A DNA stretch of 64,000 nucleotides from Rehmannia glutinosa (lineage: Eukaryota; Streptophyta; Magnoliopsida; Lamiales; Orobanchaceae), in NCBI GenBank assembly GCA_016081115.2, contig JABTTQ020003424.1, forward strand, positions 496,001-560,000, in the 5' to 3' direction. The position numbers and the translations under genes were made by a program. Positions within the stretch are counted from its first letter, which is position 1. Each line of letters begins with the position of its first letter. Of this stretch, positions 34,283 to 45,891 are shown piece after piece. The notes under the pieces were generated by a model. That model was not told where the DNA came from. It ran no database searches and saw only the letters and a program-made list of their open reading frames with translations.

Positions 34283-36605
34283 CTACAATCTTCCGGAAGA
34301 AGGACTCTCATCACTATCCATGCAAGATACATCTGTTTGCTTCTGCTTTTTCGGGTTTCTATGGCTCTCTTCATCCATGGCCTTTAGTTTGTTCTTTATT
34401 GCAGCTATTTTAGCGCTTCGACTAACATGCCCAGAACCGCCACTAGAAAGACCGGACCTGTTTCTTTCAACACTTTTGGAAGAATTAGCTAATACCTCCA
34501 ACGGGTATTTCTCACTGGCGAGACGAACAACCAAAGGCCGTCCACATGCCATTCTTCCATGCATTTTCTCCTTGGCCCGTATAGCTTCCTGCATGCTCAC
34601 TTTAAAAGCAGAAATCAGAATTTGATACAAATAACAAAAACTACTCTTGACATTTACCCTAATTACAAAATCGGAAACGAGTTATGTTTCAAAATTACAA
34701 ATACCCTTTTGACATTTGTTTCTCTTTACAAATTGCAACCTCACTATTAGGTAAATGCAAACCTTAATGGGATATTTGTAACACTTTATGGGGTATTTGT
34801 AATTTTGAAATATAATTGGAGGTTTTTGTAATTAAGTTAAACTAGGGGATTGGTTTTGGAATTATCCCATACAACTAAATAAAGAAAAACACAGAAGGGT
34901 AACTTACCTCTTTAGAACTGAATTGGACGAAAGCATAACCACGTGGCTCTCCATGTTTAGGGCCACGAGTATGCCATAAGAAGTCTTCAGACAAAATCTT
35001 TCCAAATGGAGAAAACATCTTAATCAGAGCAGCCCTGCAAATATTTAAAGCTATATCATAAGCTAGCTAATTGGGTTTTTAAAAAAAAACAAGTTGGCTA
35101 CATAAATGTAACTTACTCTGTTATCCTGAGATCAAGGTTACCAATGTACAGTCTGCTCTCTAATTTCTCATCGTTAAAATTGTTGCGGTCCTGCCATTGG
35201 TAATGAAAGTTAGGACCTATACAATAGAACATACAGCTAGATACCTGTTCACGAATTAGTCTAATACTGAATTTGATGGTATAAACATTTCAAACATGCC
35301 AATGCAAGACTCTAATATGACAAAGAAGCCGAAAAGCTCATATATGATGGAAAAATCAACATTTGTATACGTGTAGACAAAATTTCCCATTCCCTGATAG
35401 ATGGTGCATCTATACATACATTACATCAAAAAATTGTATTAATAAGCAATCCACGTATTACACTTGATTGGTGTTTATTAATATGTATTTTGATTAGATG
35501 GTAAACAAAAGATGCAAAACATTCTTGTGCTAAACCCACACTAACCAGATTTGAACAACAAAACTAAGCCTTAATCCCACTATGTGGGGTCAGCTATATG
35601 GATCGTATCACGCTATCGTTTACGGTCCAAAACCATATTCTCATTTATATCAAGATATAACATGTCTTCTTTAATAGTTTCATTTCAAGTCTTTTTAGGT
35701 CTGCCTCTGTCTTGCCTTTTTTTTTAATTCGGTGAGTGATTCCCTTCCCTCTACACATCTAACGGGTGCATCTAAAGGTCTCCCATTAACATGTCCAAAC
35801 CATCTTAATCTCGTTTTTCTAATTTTCTCTATTGGTACTACTCCCACTTTGTTCCTAACGTGTTCATTTCTTATTCTATCTAATCTAGTATACCCGCACA
35901 TCCATCCAGAACTACCCTCGTTTTTTGTTCGTGTTCATATTTAGTCACCCAACATTCTGCTCCATAAAGCATTGCGGGCCTTATTAACCAGATTTGAACA
36001 TGCTAGAAATATCAAATACCATCACATCACCATGCCAAAAGCATCAAGTAATAACTTATAACTGGTGAATAATGCCACGTACATGCAAAAAAAACATAAG
36101 CATATAAAGACGATGGATGAGTTTCCACTGTTTAGCATATAATTCAGAGAGAATGGAAAAACAATGGAGTAGAAAGAAGAAACATCCAGTAGAAAATACC
36201 ATGATATTGCCTCAATGGTTTATGATGGTTTAATTATCAACCTGCATGCATATAACAAAGCCGATACTGTTTCAGTAAATCAAGATACTTAATTAAACAT
36301 GAGAAAACAAATTCGCTGTTCCCTGAAATGCATTTACATTTTATTCAATACCTCAAAGCACGTTTAGCCTATGTGAACTATTAATCATTGTTATGTCACG
36401 GTTGAATCTGACTTGTAGCACAACATTCATCCCATATTGTAAATTAGCCTGACTAGAAATTATCTCGAAAATGAAATCCCAGCATGGTGTTGGTGCCTAA
36501 ATCCTTGCCAGAAAAACAAAGCAAAAAACAACAATAATAATAAACTTACATCAAAACTGTGCTTCGGTTTCTGAGACACTGGACACAAGATTAGACCTTT
36601 TGTAC
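34283..36605 (-). CDS. RBM18: RNA-binding protein 18-like RRM protein (N-terminal exon unresolved)
   Basis: Single-RRM protein expected to bind RNA in the nucleus; its role in plants is little defined. Exons read on the minus strand are 35190-35117, 35034-34908 and 34588-34283, joined by GT-AG introns in agreeing phase. The RRM has RNP2 (LYIGNL) in the first of these and RNP1 (RGYAFVQF) in the second, and the third starts EAIRAKEKMHGR. The tail after the RRM is Ser/Lys-rich (AAIKNKLKAMDEE, then NPKKQKQ). The order and the segment FSPFGKILSEDFLWHTRGPK match the RBM18 family. The start is not settled: a donor at about 36549 fits an upstream exon, but its only ATG (36605) gives a frame that stops at the junction unless one T is lost. 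A non-coding first exon with donor at 36763 is likely. A MITE and a LINE fragment sit in introns. Confidence 0.85.
34627..34871. mobile_element. MITE in an RBM18-like intron
   Basis: Decayed member of the GGGATAATTACAAAAA family: left AATAACAAAAACTACTCTTG, right TTTTGGAATTATCCCAT. It fills most of the intron between the last two exons. Confidence 0.55.
35556..35995 (-). mobile_element. 3' fragment of an RTE-like LINE in an RBM18-like intron
   Basis: The minus strand reads the C-terminal part of the same LINE protein as at 13600-13900 (MCGYTRLDRIRNEHVRNKVG, LRWFGHV). It ends in the characteristic RTE tail (CTGACCCCACATAGTGGGAT, then TAAGGCTTAG). It is a 5'-truncated insertion of about 440 bp. 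Confidence 0.85.
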
Positions 36606-36763
36606 ATTAATATTAGGGTTAAATTAGAGATAAAACTAGTTATATCTCAAGTAAACGACGCATTTGTCATAGACATAAAACCCTAGAATTCAAAACCCAG
36701 CTAAAAATTGGGGAAAAACACAATTACGCTGAGAAAACTTTAAATCTTTTAAGTAAAACTTAC

Positions 36764-36850
36764 TTGAGATTAGATGCTTTCGGATTGGGGATTAAATCAA
36801 GCTTGAGAATCGATCGATCGACAGAAATTTTGATTTCAAACTAGTTAATG
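36764..36850 (-). other. Probable non-coding first exon of the RBM18-like gene
   Basis: A CTCAA/GTAAGT donor reads on the minus strand at 36764/36763, with no ATG upstream of it. An AAACCCTAG telo-box-like motif follows in the intron at about 36680. Inferred from position and the donor only. Confidence 0.4.
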
Positions 36851-36899
36851 AGATTGTCATATCATAATAATAGTTTTTAACGAATTAATTCCCTTTTTC

Positions 36900-37012
36900 A
36901 ATTGGGCCGAAAGCCCGTGAATTCAGAAATGTGTTTTTGTTTTCACAGGTGGATTCGGCAATGCTGAGGGAGCCCATTAAGTCCGTGTTCTATTGGGCCA
37001 AAAGCCCATATT
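36900..37012 (-). promoter_or_regulatory. Site II-type TGGGCC / GCCCA promoter motifs
   Basis: Two pairs, TTGGGCCGAAAGCCCGT (36902-36918) and TTGGGCCAAAAGCCCAT (36992-37008), lie 50-160 bp upstream of the inferred transcription start. TGGGC(C/T) motifs together with telo-boxes mark many plant genes of RNA and protein synthesis. Confidence 0.5.
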
Positions 37013-37267
37013 GTGTAGCAATGAGCCTTTGCTTTTCTTCAACACTGCTTTGGCTTCTTTTTTTTCCTTCAAAAACTAAATTAATGCTAATTCGATGTTA
37101 TCCATGTGGATAGTGCTCATTGTTTACTTTCGTTTAACATGTGTCTCATTTCATAAAATATAGTGTATTTTTTATCCAAAATAAAATGAGATAATTAACT
37201 AAAATGAGACACTTGTCAACATTATAATGGAGTTAGATACTACCTACATGGGTAGCATCGAATTAAC

Positions 37268-37836
37268 CAATGTTTTAAATATTGTACCGACTATTATACC
37301 GGTCAACCCACCAGTAACTGGTACAGTCGTTCAGACTGATTCAACTGCCGATTTTACCATTTTTAATTATATTATATAAAATATTAATGATATATATTGA
37401 TATAAAAAGAGAAGTTATATATAAATTATTTGATTAATTGTCTATGCCTATATTATAGAGGTTTGTCCAAATTTAGAATATTTTAATTGATTATAATTAT
37501 TATTTGAATCAATTAAAATGTAATACTTGATTTGAATCATAACATAAATATTAAATAATTGATTTGAATTTTTGTTTGTTTTGAATTATGACATAAATAT
37601 ATTCAATGTTAAGTTTATAGTGTCAATTTTTACAAAACAATAGTTGAAAAAATGAAAAAAAAATAAATTAGTTAAATCCGGTTTAACCTATTTTGAACCG
37701 GTTTTGGCCGGCTTTAACTGTTATTGGCCAGTATAATCCTATAATTAGTATTTATGTCTTTGTCGTTTTGATCCGACCACCGTTATCTGGTATAACTGAT
37801 TTAAGGGGTCAGTACGGTATGGTATTTAAAACACTG
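37268..37836. mobile_element. hAT MITE with TTTTAAATA ends
   Basis: Left CAATGTTTTAAATATTGTAC and inverted right CAGTGTTTTAAATACCATAC. The target duplication is GAATTAAC / GACTTAAC (37260-37267, 37837-37844). Subterminal GGTCAACC / CCGGTTTTGGCCGG motifs flank an AT-rich centre. 569 bp, non-coding. Confidence 0.85.
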
Positions 37837-37844
37837 GACTTAAC

Positions 37845-38216
37845 CATCGAGCTATATTTTTCTTTTTCAAAACTTTAGGAAATCCACTTCCTCTATAAAA
37901 AGCTTTCCCTCTCATATTATTTAGTCAAAACTAATAAAAATAAGATATTCCTATTTTTATTTTAAAAAAATTATGTAATCACTATCAAACAATTATATTA
38001 AAAAAAATACAATATTATCATATTTACCGAATGAATTAAAACATCAAATGAATACCAGAAAAAATAAAAGGTCCCGCCAAAAAACCCCATAACTATAATA
38101 CGAATTTACAATGAATATTGAACACCCTTTTTCAAAATGGATTAGAACGAAGCATGTATAATTAAAGAGGTGTTATTGGACGAGCACACTCAAGATTCGA
38201 ATCTTGTCACCATCCA
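37845..38216. other. AT-rich intergenic stretch
   Basis: No gene is recognised. It ends at the outermost hAT of the nested block. Confidence 0.4.
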
Positions 38217-38278
38217 TAGGGATGACAGTGGGATGGGTTGACATAGGTATCCACTCTCCCACACTCTAATAAGACAAG

Positions 38279-38451
38279 CAAGGACGAAGCCAGGAATAAA
38301 CATGGGGTGGACCGGTACACGAAAACGGGGTGAACAGATATACGAAAATCATATAAATTATAATTAATTTTTTTTAAAAAAAATCTAGCGTAAAATTTTT
38401 TTAAAAAAAATGGGGGGGAGTGGCCCCCCCTGCATCCGCCCTTGGGGACAG
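38279..38451. mobile_element. MITE inside hAT-1
   Basis: Left CAAGGACGAAGCCAGG and inverted right CAAGGGCGGATGCAGG. The centre is AT-rich with a G-run and C-run pair. 173 bp; no target duplication identified. Confidence 0.5.
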
Positions 38452-38955
38452 GTATGTGTAGCTTTATAAGGGTTTGGGACGGGTATGAGATGTAAAATTA
38501 ATATCCATTAATATATGAGTAGGTACAGTTTTACCCCCTAGGATACTCTCTACCCCAAACTCATTTATATTTTCACTCATGTGAAATATTTTCATATATA
38601 CGTATATAAATAATATAATAATCTAATGTATTTATGTGTTGATGATGTAATTATATGGATTATATGATGTATTACTGTTTCTTAAGTCGCTTCAAGCAAT
38701 TTACTGGTTGCATTTATATTTTGTGTTAATTTTGATTTGCTTAATGGTTGTTGATAGTTACTGACATGAAAAATTAAACATGGTTAACTATTACTATTAT
38801 TAAGAATTTAACATATATATTATGTATTTTCTTATATAATTACTGATTTTTGGTATGGTACTCATTTAAATACTCATGTATACATTTAAATATAAGTTTT
38901 TATATAAAATAATTGGGGTTTGGGTGGGTACAGGTAGTATGTGGGTATCAACAAA

Positions 38956-39600
38956 TGGATTTGAGACGGTGGAATGCAAATTTCTTGTCTGCGAATATTA
39001 TAAACAAACAAAAAAAAACTTTATTGAATCAAATGAAATAAAAGGAGTACAATTCCTAATAATCCTCTGATTCTTCTCTTCAAAAATAATATTCGAATAT
39101 TCGAAGGTAGATTTGTCACTTGATCTCCTTCAAGCTTGAATTTGAGCCAAAATAACGTTAATTCGGGGGCTTGACAGCTTAATCCCGAATTAAACACTTG
39201 ATTTGAGTCGAATCCGCGATGAACGCCTTGAATCGCGCCTTGAACACCGTGGACTTCCTTCGATTTGGACTCCTTGATTTGAGAGAATTCGCCTCTTGTT
39301 TGGACTTCTTCTCTAGGATTTTTGCGTGTCTATGAATTATGAAGATGGCCTCTATTTATAAGTGTATGATGAGAATTCTTGCCATAATTGTCGGATGAAA
39401 CGAGGCGATTTGATTGGCCGATCATGATTTGTCTTGCATATCTTGTCATAATCAAAATATTGTGATTTGATTTGATTTGACTTGATTTATTTACCAAAAA
39501 ATTGATAAATCACTTCCTTATTTGCATGATCTTGTCTTGATGGCCAAGAATGAAGATTTTGACATTAGCAATATTTGACAGTAAATTTAGGTGTCTACAA
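38956..39600 (-). repeat. Solo LTR-like insertion in hAT-1
   Basis: Read on the minus strand it begins TGTAGACACCTAAATTTAC, a common LTR start, and has a TTATAAATAGAGGCC TATA-like box and a long leader. Its outer end is near TGAGACGGTGG (38962). ACAAA occurs at both borders as a possible 5-bp duplication, but the bounds are uncertain by a few bases. Confidence 0.55.
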
Positions 39601-41104
39601 ACGGGTATGGGTAATAAGTGTAATTTCTTAATAGGGTTTGAGATAGGTACCGGTAATATTAATATTATAGGGTACAAGTACATATAGTCATATACCATTA
39701 AATGGGTGAATACCCTATCTAGGGATGACAAAATCCCCGCGGGGAACCATCCCCGTTGGTACCCGAATAAATTGGGACGGGGAATCCCCGATTAATTCGG
39801 GAATGGGAGCGGGGATGGGGATTCCCCGCTTTTCTGAAATCGGGAATGGGACGGGGATGATATTTATTTTTTGATAAATGGTTTTATCTTAATTTTGATG
39901 ATTTTATTTTTACACCAAAACAATGTTTTCAATTGTTGTCCAAATACTCCTATAATATTTTCTGGAGTATTTCTTCAAGTTTTATTTCAGATAAAATTGG
40001 ACAACACTTTTAATGGTTTTGTATCAATGGGTTTTTACATCCAAACAATGTTTCCAAATGTTGTCTAAATACTCACGATTGGTTTAAAATGTTTTTACTA
40101 AATTTTCGGAGTATTTCTTGAGTTTTATTTTCGACAAAAATTGGACAACATTTTGCTCTTTTCGTCGAATATCTTTATAGGGCAACCCGCACTGAAGATG
40201 ATTTTTTGAAAGAGAAAATAAGACGGAAGAAAAAATCAAGCGGGTCGATCGCGCCCCGGGCGTCGGCCGCACTGCAAGTTCTTGGTTGAAACAGAACTCC
40301 CCGATTCTCCATTTGTGCATGGTCGACGGGTGGTGTGGGGTCGACCGGTCGTAGCCTACGTCGACCGGTCGCCCCATGTAATTTTGTGTTACATTTATTT
40401 CAAACTCTATTTCTGTGCGACCGATCGCCCTATCTTTTGACATCAAAATTCGACGTAGTTGTGCTGACGAGACAACTTTTTCCCAAATTGTGGGATTGAT
40501 TTCTAACAGCTATAATCTTGATTTTAATTGCAATTTTTTGTAGATATCAGATTCCAAGAGGAGCCTATCAAGTATCAATCATCTCCTATAAATAGAGGAA
40601 GATTTGAAGCACAACAAAAAGAGAGAACAACACAACACAACAAGATATACTCAAGCAAACACTTGGTCTTTCATTGTTATTATTCTTGCTGTAATTTGCC
40701 TAGATTATCACTTTCACATCCTTGAGGTCTAGGCTATTCTTGATTACACTTGCACTCAATTGTATAATTCATTATCGAGTTGTAATCTTGGATTTTTTGG
40801 TAATCATTCAACACAAGATATCCTTGTGAGTATTCTTGAGGTAAGAACACACTTGGGTGATCTAGGTGTTGTAAGTTCAAGCGGCTACGATAATCTAGAG
40901 GGGGGGTGAATAGATTATCTCCATCTTTTCGATTTATCCCTCCTTTTTTGAATTGAATGCTCAAAGACAAATATAAAGAGGTTCAACCCACCTAGGGCCT
41001 AATCCTCTACCACCCCAGTATATCCGGGATGGATTTCGAAAAGAGAAAAAGATTTTATTAATAATTACCAAAATTATTACAACAAAATCTTACACCAACA
41101 CCTT

Positions 41105-41270
41105 GAAGAGCACCACACTCTTCTTCAACACCACCTTTGAGATTACCACAATCTCACTTGAAGATTACCACAATCTCCAAACGGCACCTTGTGAAGATTA
41201 CCACAATCTTCACCCTCAAGAGCACCACACTCTTCAACACCTCAACAAAGAAGATTACCACAATCTTCTT
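41105..41270 (-). repeat. Hairpin series with shared GTGGT loop (3' LTR copy)
   Basis: Six short inverted repeats in 166 bp, each with arms around ACCAC (plus strand) or GTGGT (sense strand). The arms differ: GAAGAG/CTCTTC, TGAGATT/AATCTCA, AGATT/AATCT, a 9-bp GTGAAGATT/AATCTTCAC, AAGAG/CTCTT, and a 9-bp AAGAAGATT/AATCTTCTT. They lie about 280-450 nt downstream of the LTR TATA box, so would be in the transcript leader. Copies occur at 58690-58855 and 59929-60090. Confidence 0.8.
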
Positions 41271-41567
41271 ACACCTAACACCTAGTTCACCCAAGTGTGT
41301 TCTTACCACAAGAACACTCACAATGATATCTTGTGTTTGAATGACGACCACAAATTCAAGATTACAACTCGATAATTGATAATACAATAGAGTGCAAGTG
41401 TAATCAAGAATAGCCTAGACCTCAAGAATGTGAAAGTGAATAGCTAGGCAAATTACAACAAGAAATAAGACAATGTAAGAACAAGTGTATTCTTGATTGT
41501 ATCTTGTTGTGTTGTAGTTTTCTCTCTTATTGTGTTGCTTCAATTCTTTCTCTATTTATAGAAGATG

Positions 41568-43034
41568 TGTTCACTTGGTTTTATACCATTGATTTGGGCT
41601 TCCTAGACTTGAGTTTTGTGTTGTTTTTGAGTATTTTAAGTCATTTTTGTTATATCTCATAGGTTAGGCATTAATTCCCATTATTTCGAGTCATTTGAGT
41701 GGTGAAGCCATGTTGAGGGCCAATTATATTAAGTCTAGAGTCATTGTAATGAGTCGTGTATCAAAAGAAGCAAGGATGATCAAACAACGAGAGATTGATT
41801 TGAAGAAATGCCCAAACGCGTATGAAATTTTCATCACTGGCAGGGTTTCGTATTTTGGCCATAACTCTCTCTACAAAATTGATATTGAGCTGATTCAAGT
41901 GGCTATGGAAAGCTAAGTGATAGGGCTACAACTTTGATGAAGGGCGCAAAGTCAAATTCAGACATTTTCTGGGGGCGCTGCAGCTCCCAAGTCCGAGCGC
42001 TGCAGCGCCGACCCACCGTAAATTTGGCGTGCCATTTTACGTTTGGCGCTGCCGCTCAAGGCCGGGGCTGCAGCGCCCGTGGGCGGACAAAACAATACAA
42101 CTCCGATTTTTGGATCTAAAAAGGGGGTATTATAAATAGATACATTAGAGGCTTGAACTAGGGCATGGGGGACACTTGGGGATGAAAACCAACACCACCA
42201 AGACACAAGGAAAGAGTTGGGGAAGAAGATTGAAGACATTTATCATCTAGAAATAGATAAGATTCTTCTTTAATCTCTTTAATTCCTTCTTTGTTGTTTC
42301 TTGTATATCATTTGAGATGCATTCTCATTTGATTATGGGTATTTGTATTTTCATCATGAGCTAAACTTTATAATTCTAGAGGGATGATGTAATCTATGTT
42401 TGAACTTATGTTTTGATATTGTGGTTTGTCAATCTAGATTTTCCAATCTATTTGTGCTATTTGGATCTATTGCTTCTAAATTACTTGATCAATAATTTAG
42501 ATTGTTTGGTGTATTTGATTTGACACTTGAGAGAGGTAATTAAATACATGACCTTGGAATAGCATAACCTTGGATTTCATAGAATTGAGAGATTTGTGAA
42601 TCCTTTGAAGTCATTTATCAAGATTCATAGCTTTTATTGAGATTTTAATTGGTGATTTTTATAGAGATATTGATTTCCCAATTGAATCTAAAATCATGGC
42701 ACTTGAGAAAGGGAATGATTATTGTAGAAATCTTGACTTATAAATTGATAATTGATGATTGATAAACCATATTGACAACATAAGGAAAACTAGATTCATC
42801 ACACCTCTAGAATTCATTCTCCCATAGATTTAGATGTTTATATTTTGATTAGTTATATCTAGTTATTTTTATTTATAAATTGCGATATCCACCTATTATT
42901 GATCTCATCAAATATAGCATAGGTAATTTATACTTGGTACTTATACACGCATTCCCTGTGGATACGACAACCCTACTCATATCACTATATTAAAACTTGA
43001 CACCGTAGACTTGCGGTTAGAAAAATATCTAACA
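41568..43034 (+). repeat. Gypsy LTR 1
   Basis: 1467 bp, followed by AG and a primer site at 43041-43059 that reads TGACGCC in place of TGGCGCC. It contains a GC-rich section (about 41970-42090) with several GCGCTGCAGC motifs that differs most among the LTR copies, and a TATAAATAGATAC box near 42131. Confidence 0.9.
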
Positions 43035-43171
43035 AGTTTTTTGACGCCGTTGCCGGGGAATGTGTTTTGTATGATATCAAGGTTGATTGCCTAGTTGTAA
43101 TTTGACTATTTTTTTCTTGTTTTAATTTTGTGTAATTTTTTTAGGCACATCGTTGGATGGAATTATAATGT

Positions 43172-44091
43172 ATGCATATACGTGGCCAACCGATGATGCT
43201 CTTAAAGGATTTTGGAAGTCAAAGTGTGAACAATTTTGTTCCTTATTATCCACCTCAAGAAAATGTATGGGCTCAAAATATTGCAAATCATGAAACCTTT
43301 CATCAACCACAAGAACAATTGTCTAGCTTGGAAAAAACACTTTATCAATTTCTAGACGATTGTGAGGCAAGGAGACGACAAGATGAGATAAAACATCGGT
43401 CCGAGTTGGAAGAAAATCTTCTTTGAGTTTATCGAAAAGTGTAAGATAAGAAATCGAAAGTGATGATAGATTACTACAAACCGAGGCAAGCATTCAACAA
43501 ATTGAGATTACATGTCAAAATATGTCAAAGTTACTCCAACAAATGATTGATCAACTTAATAATGAAGAGTCGTCATCATTCTTGGGACCTGGTGAAATAG
43601 AAAATCATGAACATGAATTGCCCATTATGAAAAAGGTGGACATCCTTCAAAATTTGGAGGAGACTTTTGAAGAGTGCAATCCGATCTTACAAGAGGAGGA
43701 GCCACATCAAATTAACTCAGGGAGTATCTCTATCTCTCACTCAATTGAAAATCCTCATATTGACAAAAATATGTGCACTCTAGATGTAAGCTTCAATACA
43801 AATGTATCAAATTTTAAGAAGCATACACTTGAAGGAACAATGTTTGAAAATGGTGATCAATTAACATGTTCTACAGATTTTATGATATTTAATGTGAGTA
43901 AAGATAGAAATATCTTTACTATGATTGATAAACCATTTTTCATCATTAGGAACACATTTTTTGATTTCCAAAAGACCATCAATATTGTGATCCTTAATCA
44001 TCCACGTCTTTCATACACTGAAGGATCGCCTATATTGTTGGAAAATACAAAGGCGTGGCATGACCGACACTTATTTTTGGATCCCGGTTGA
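43172..44091 (+). pseudogene. Gag-like coiled-coil ORF, unit 1 (frameshifted)
   Basis: Two frames (43172-43426 and 43522-44091) are pieces of one protein of about 300 residues; units 2 and 3 show the continuity. Visible parts are an N-terminal FVPYYPPQENVWAQN segment, a long charged coiled coil (LSSLEKTLYQFLDDCEARRR to LLQQMIDQLN), an acidic region (PILQEEEPHQINSG), and a C-terminus with LEGTMFENGDQL and a final FLDPG. There is no zinc knuckle, protease or polymerase. The function is inferred from position behind the primer site, where gag lies. Confidence 0.6.
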
Positions 44092-44278
44092 GTAAAACAT
44101 AAGTCTGGCTAAAGACTTTAAATTTAGCGCTTCTTGGGAGGCAACCCAAGCTCATTTTACTTGCTTTCATAGTTAGATTAGTTAGAATGTTTGTGTTTTA
44201 TTAGTAGTAGTTATGACATTTCACCCTTATCCCTCTTGCATGCTCATTACGCGATTCTTGTGAAATTATGAGCAAAAG

Positions 44279-44554
44279 GTGATTATTGTGATAGAATTTG
44301 GATTGGTATTGAATTTCGGGTATAAATGGTTATATAAATTACCTCCACATCCTTATTTTCTATCTATGCCCACCATGTATTTGATAAAATGCCTCAATGA
44401 GAAATTTAACACTTTTGCATACCCTTCTTGGTTTATTGTTGGGAGTTCACATATTGATTACAATTATATGACATTAATGTCTCTCCCATGGTCTTCGTAT
44501 GATATTGTGGTACTTTATCCCATTACTTGTTTCCACGTGTTTGGTTTTGTTTGA
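44279..44554 (+). pseudogene. Conserved second ORF of the gypsy unit, unrecognised
   Basis: 91 codons, hydrophobic and aromatic-rich (FGLVLNFGYKWLYKLPPHPY), repeated almost unchanged at 48576-48851. The repetition only reflects the tandem unit. I do not recognise the protein and it may be untranslated. Confidence 0.3.
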
Positions 44555-45876
44555 CAGGTTGGTATTGTGCCTCCTAAATCATAAAAAGGCAAAGAAAAAG
44601 CCATCGGCCCCCTCTGAGTGCTACCAATTGGCCCTGTTGCTTCTCTTTCACCCCACGATTCCGACGATGAGTTTCACCTCTTCCATTGAGGACAATGGTT
44701 ATATTAAGTTTGGGGAGTGGTAATACCTTTTTCGAGTTTGTGATCCAACTTTCTTCGTGTTTTTTTATTTGTTTCTTGCATATTTGCTTTGAGTTGAGTC
44801 GAGTCAAGTCGTTTGTAAAATCGTGAAATTGCTTGACTAAGTGAATTTGTCGAATATGAGTTGAACGGTCAAGAGAGCATGTGTTAAAGCGTGATTTAAT
44901 CTTCTTTCCATTAATTCCATCTATGTGCTTAACTCTGTTGATTTATTTGGGGATGATTTATGCAATTGAGTGGTTACTTTATGATTCCACGGATGCTAGA
45001 ACTTGTCTAATCACTAGTCGAGGCGAAATCTAGGTGAAGTAACATTAAGGAAGTGATTTAGGCCATCTTTGAACAAGCCGCAGCCTAGAATGCCTACCTT
45101 TGTATTATATTTTTCCTAGTGTCCCCTTTTGAGCCTTATAAACCCGTTTTTTTTGGCAACCAATCTAATACCCAGAGCCTAAATGTTAATATCCTAATTA
45201 CCCATCAATCATACACACAAAGTATAGAAAAAAATATTGGAAGTTGAGGAGGGTATGATGAGAAGTGGTGTGTATTTAATTGAATGAAGTTGCCGAGAAA
45301 AAGAAAATATGGAACCCCATGTACGCAAAAAGAATAAGTTTGGGGTTCAGAAAAAAAAATATGTGTAAAAACAAAATTGAGAAAAATCATCGGGATTGAA
45401 GGTTCATAAACATTGGGGATGTCAAAAAGTGAAGGGTAGTAGCTTATTGATAATTGAAGTGTTAATTGTGTGTTTGGGTGATTTGAGCCACTTAATCCCA
45501 TATTTTCCTACCTTACCCTAAGCCCACAATACAAGCTTTAAAAGTCCTATTGATCCTTGTGTTGCATTAGCCTACATTAGTGGAGATTAGTGTGAAAGAC
45601 AAGCCTATGGAGTCCGGTAAGCATCTCATCTCTATATTCAAAAAGTGGATCATTTTTTAAAAACACTTGATTGCGTGAATCTATTTGAATAATGTAAACG
45701 GAGTTGGCATGTACATTCCATACTTTTGATCACAATGTTAAAACACATGCTTGATTGATAGTGAAATGAGTATGAGACAAATGATATTGGTTGTGAAGTT
45801 TTGCAGTTTATTTGTATTGTTGTGTCTTGTATTTTTCATTTTAGAGTTGTAATTGCTTGAGGACAAGCAATATTCT

Positions 45877-45891
45877 AAGTTGGGGGGTATT
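45877..45891 (+). other. Polypurine tract of gypsy unit 1
   Basis: AAGTTGGGGGGTATT lies directly before LTR 2. The same tract precedes LTR 3 at about 50170-50184. Confidence 0.75.

Noticed and set aside
41105..41270. Possible CRISPR array or rho-independent terminators
   Set aside because: Context is a eukaryotic copia LTR, there is no U-run after the stems, and the arms vary from unit to unit.
43041..43059. tRNA gene fragment
   Set aside because: GCCGTTGCCGGGGA is complementary to a tRNA 3' end and directly follows an LTR, so it is a primer-binding site.
44279..44554. Envelope-like protein of the gypsy unit
   Set aside because: It is hydrophobic in part, but there is no signal peptide, cleavage site or clear membrane segment, and it is only 91 codons. 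The name is not justified.
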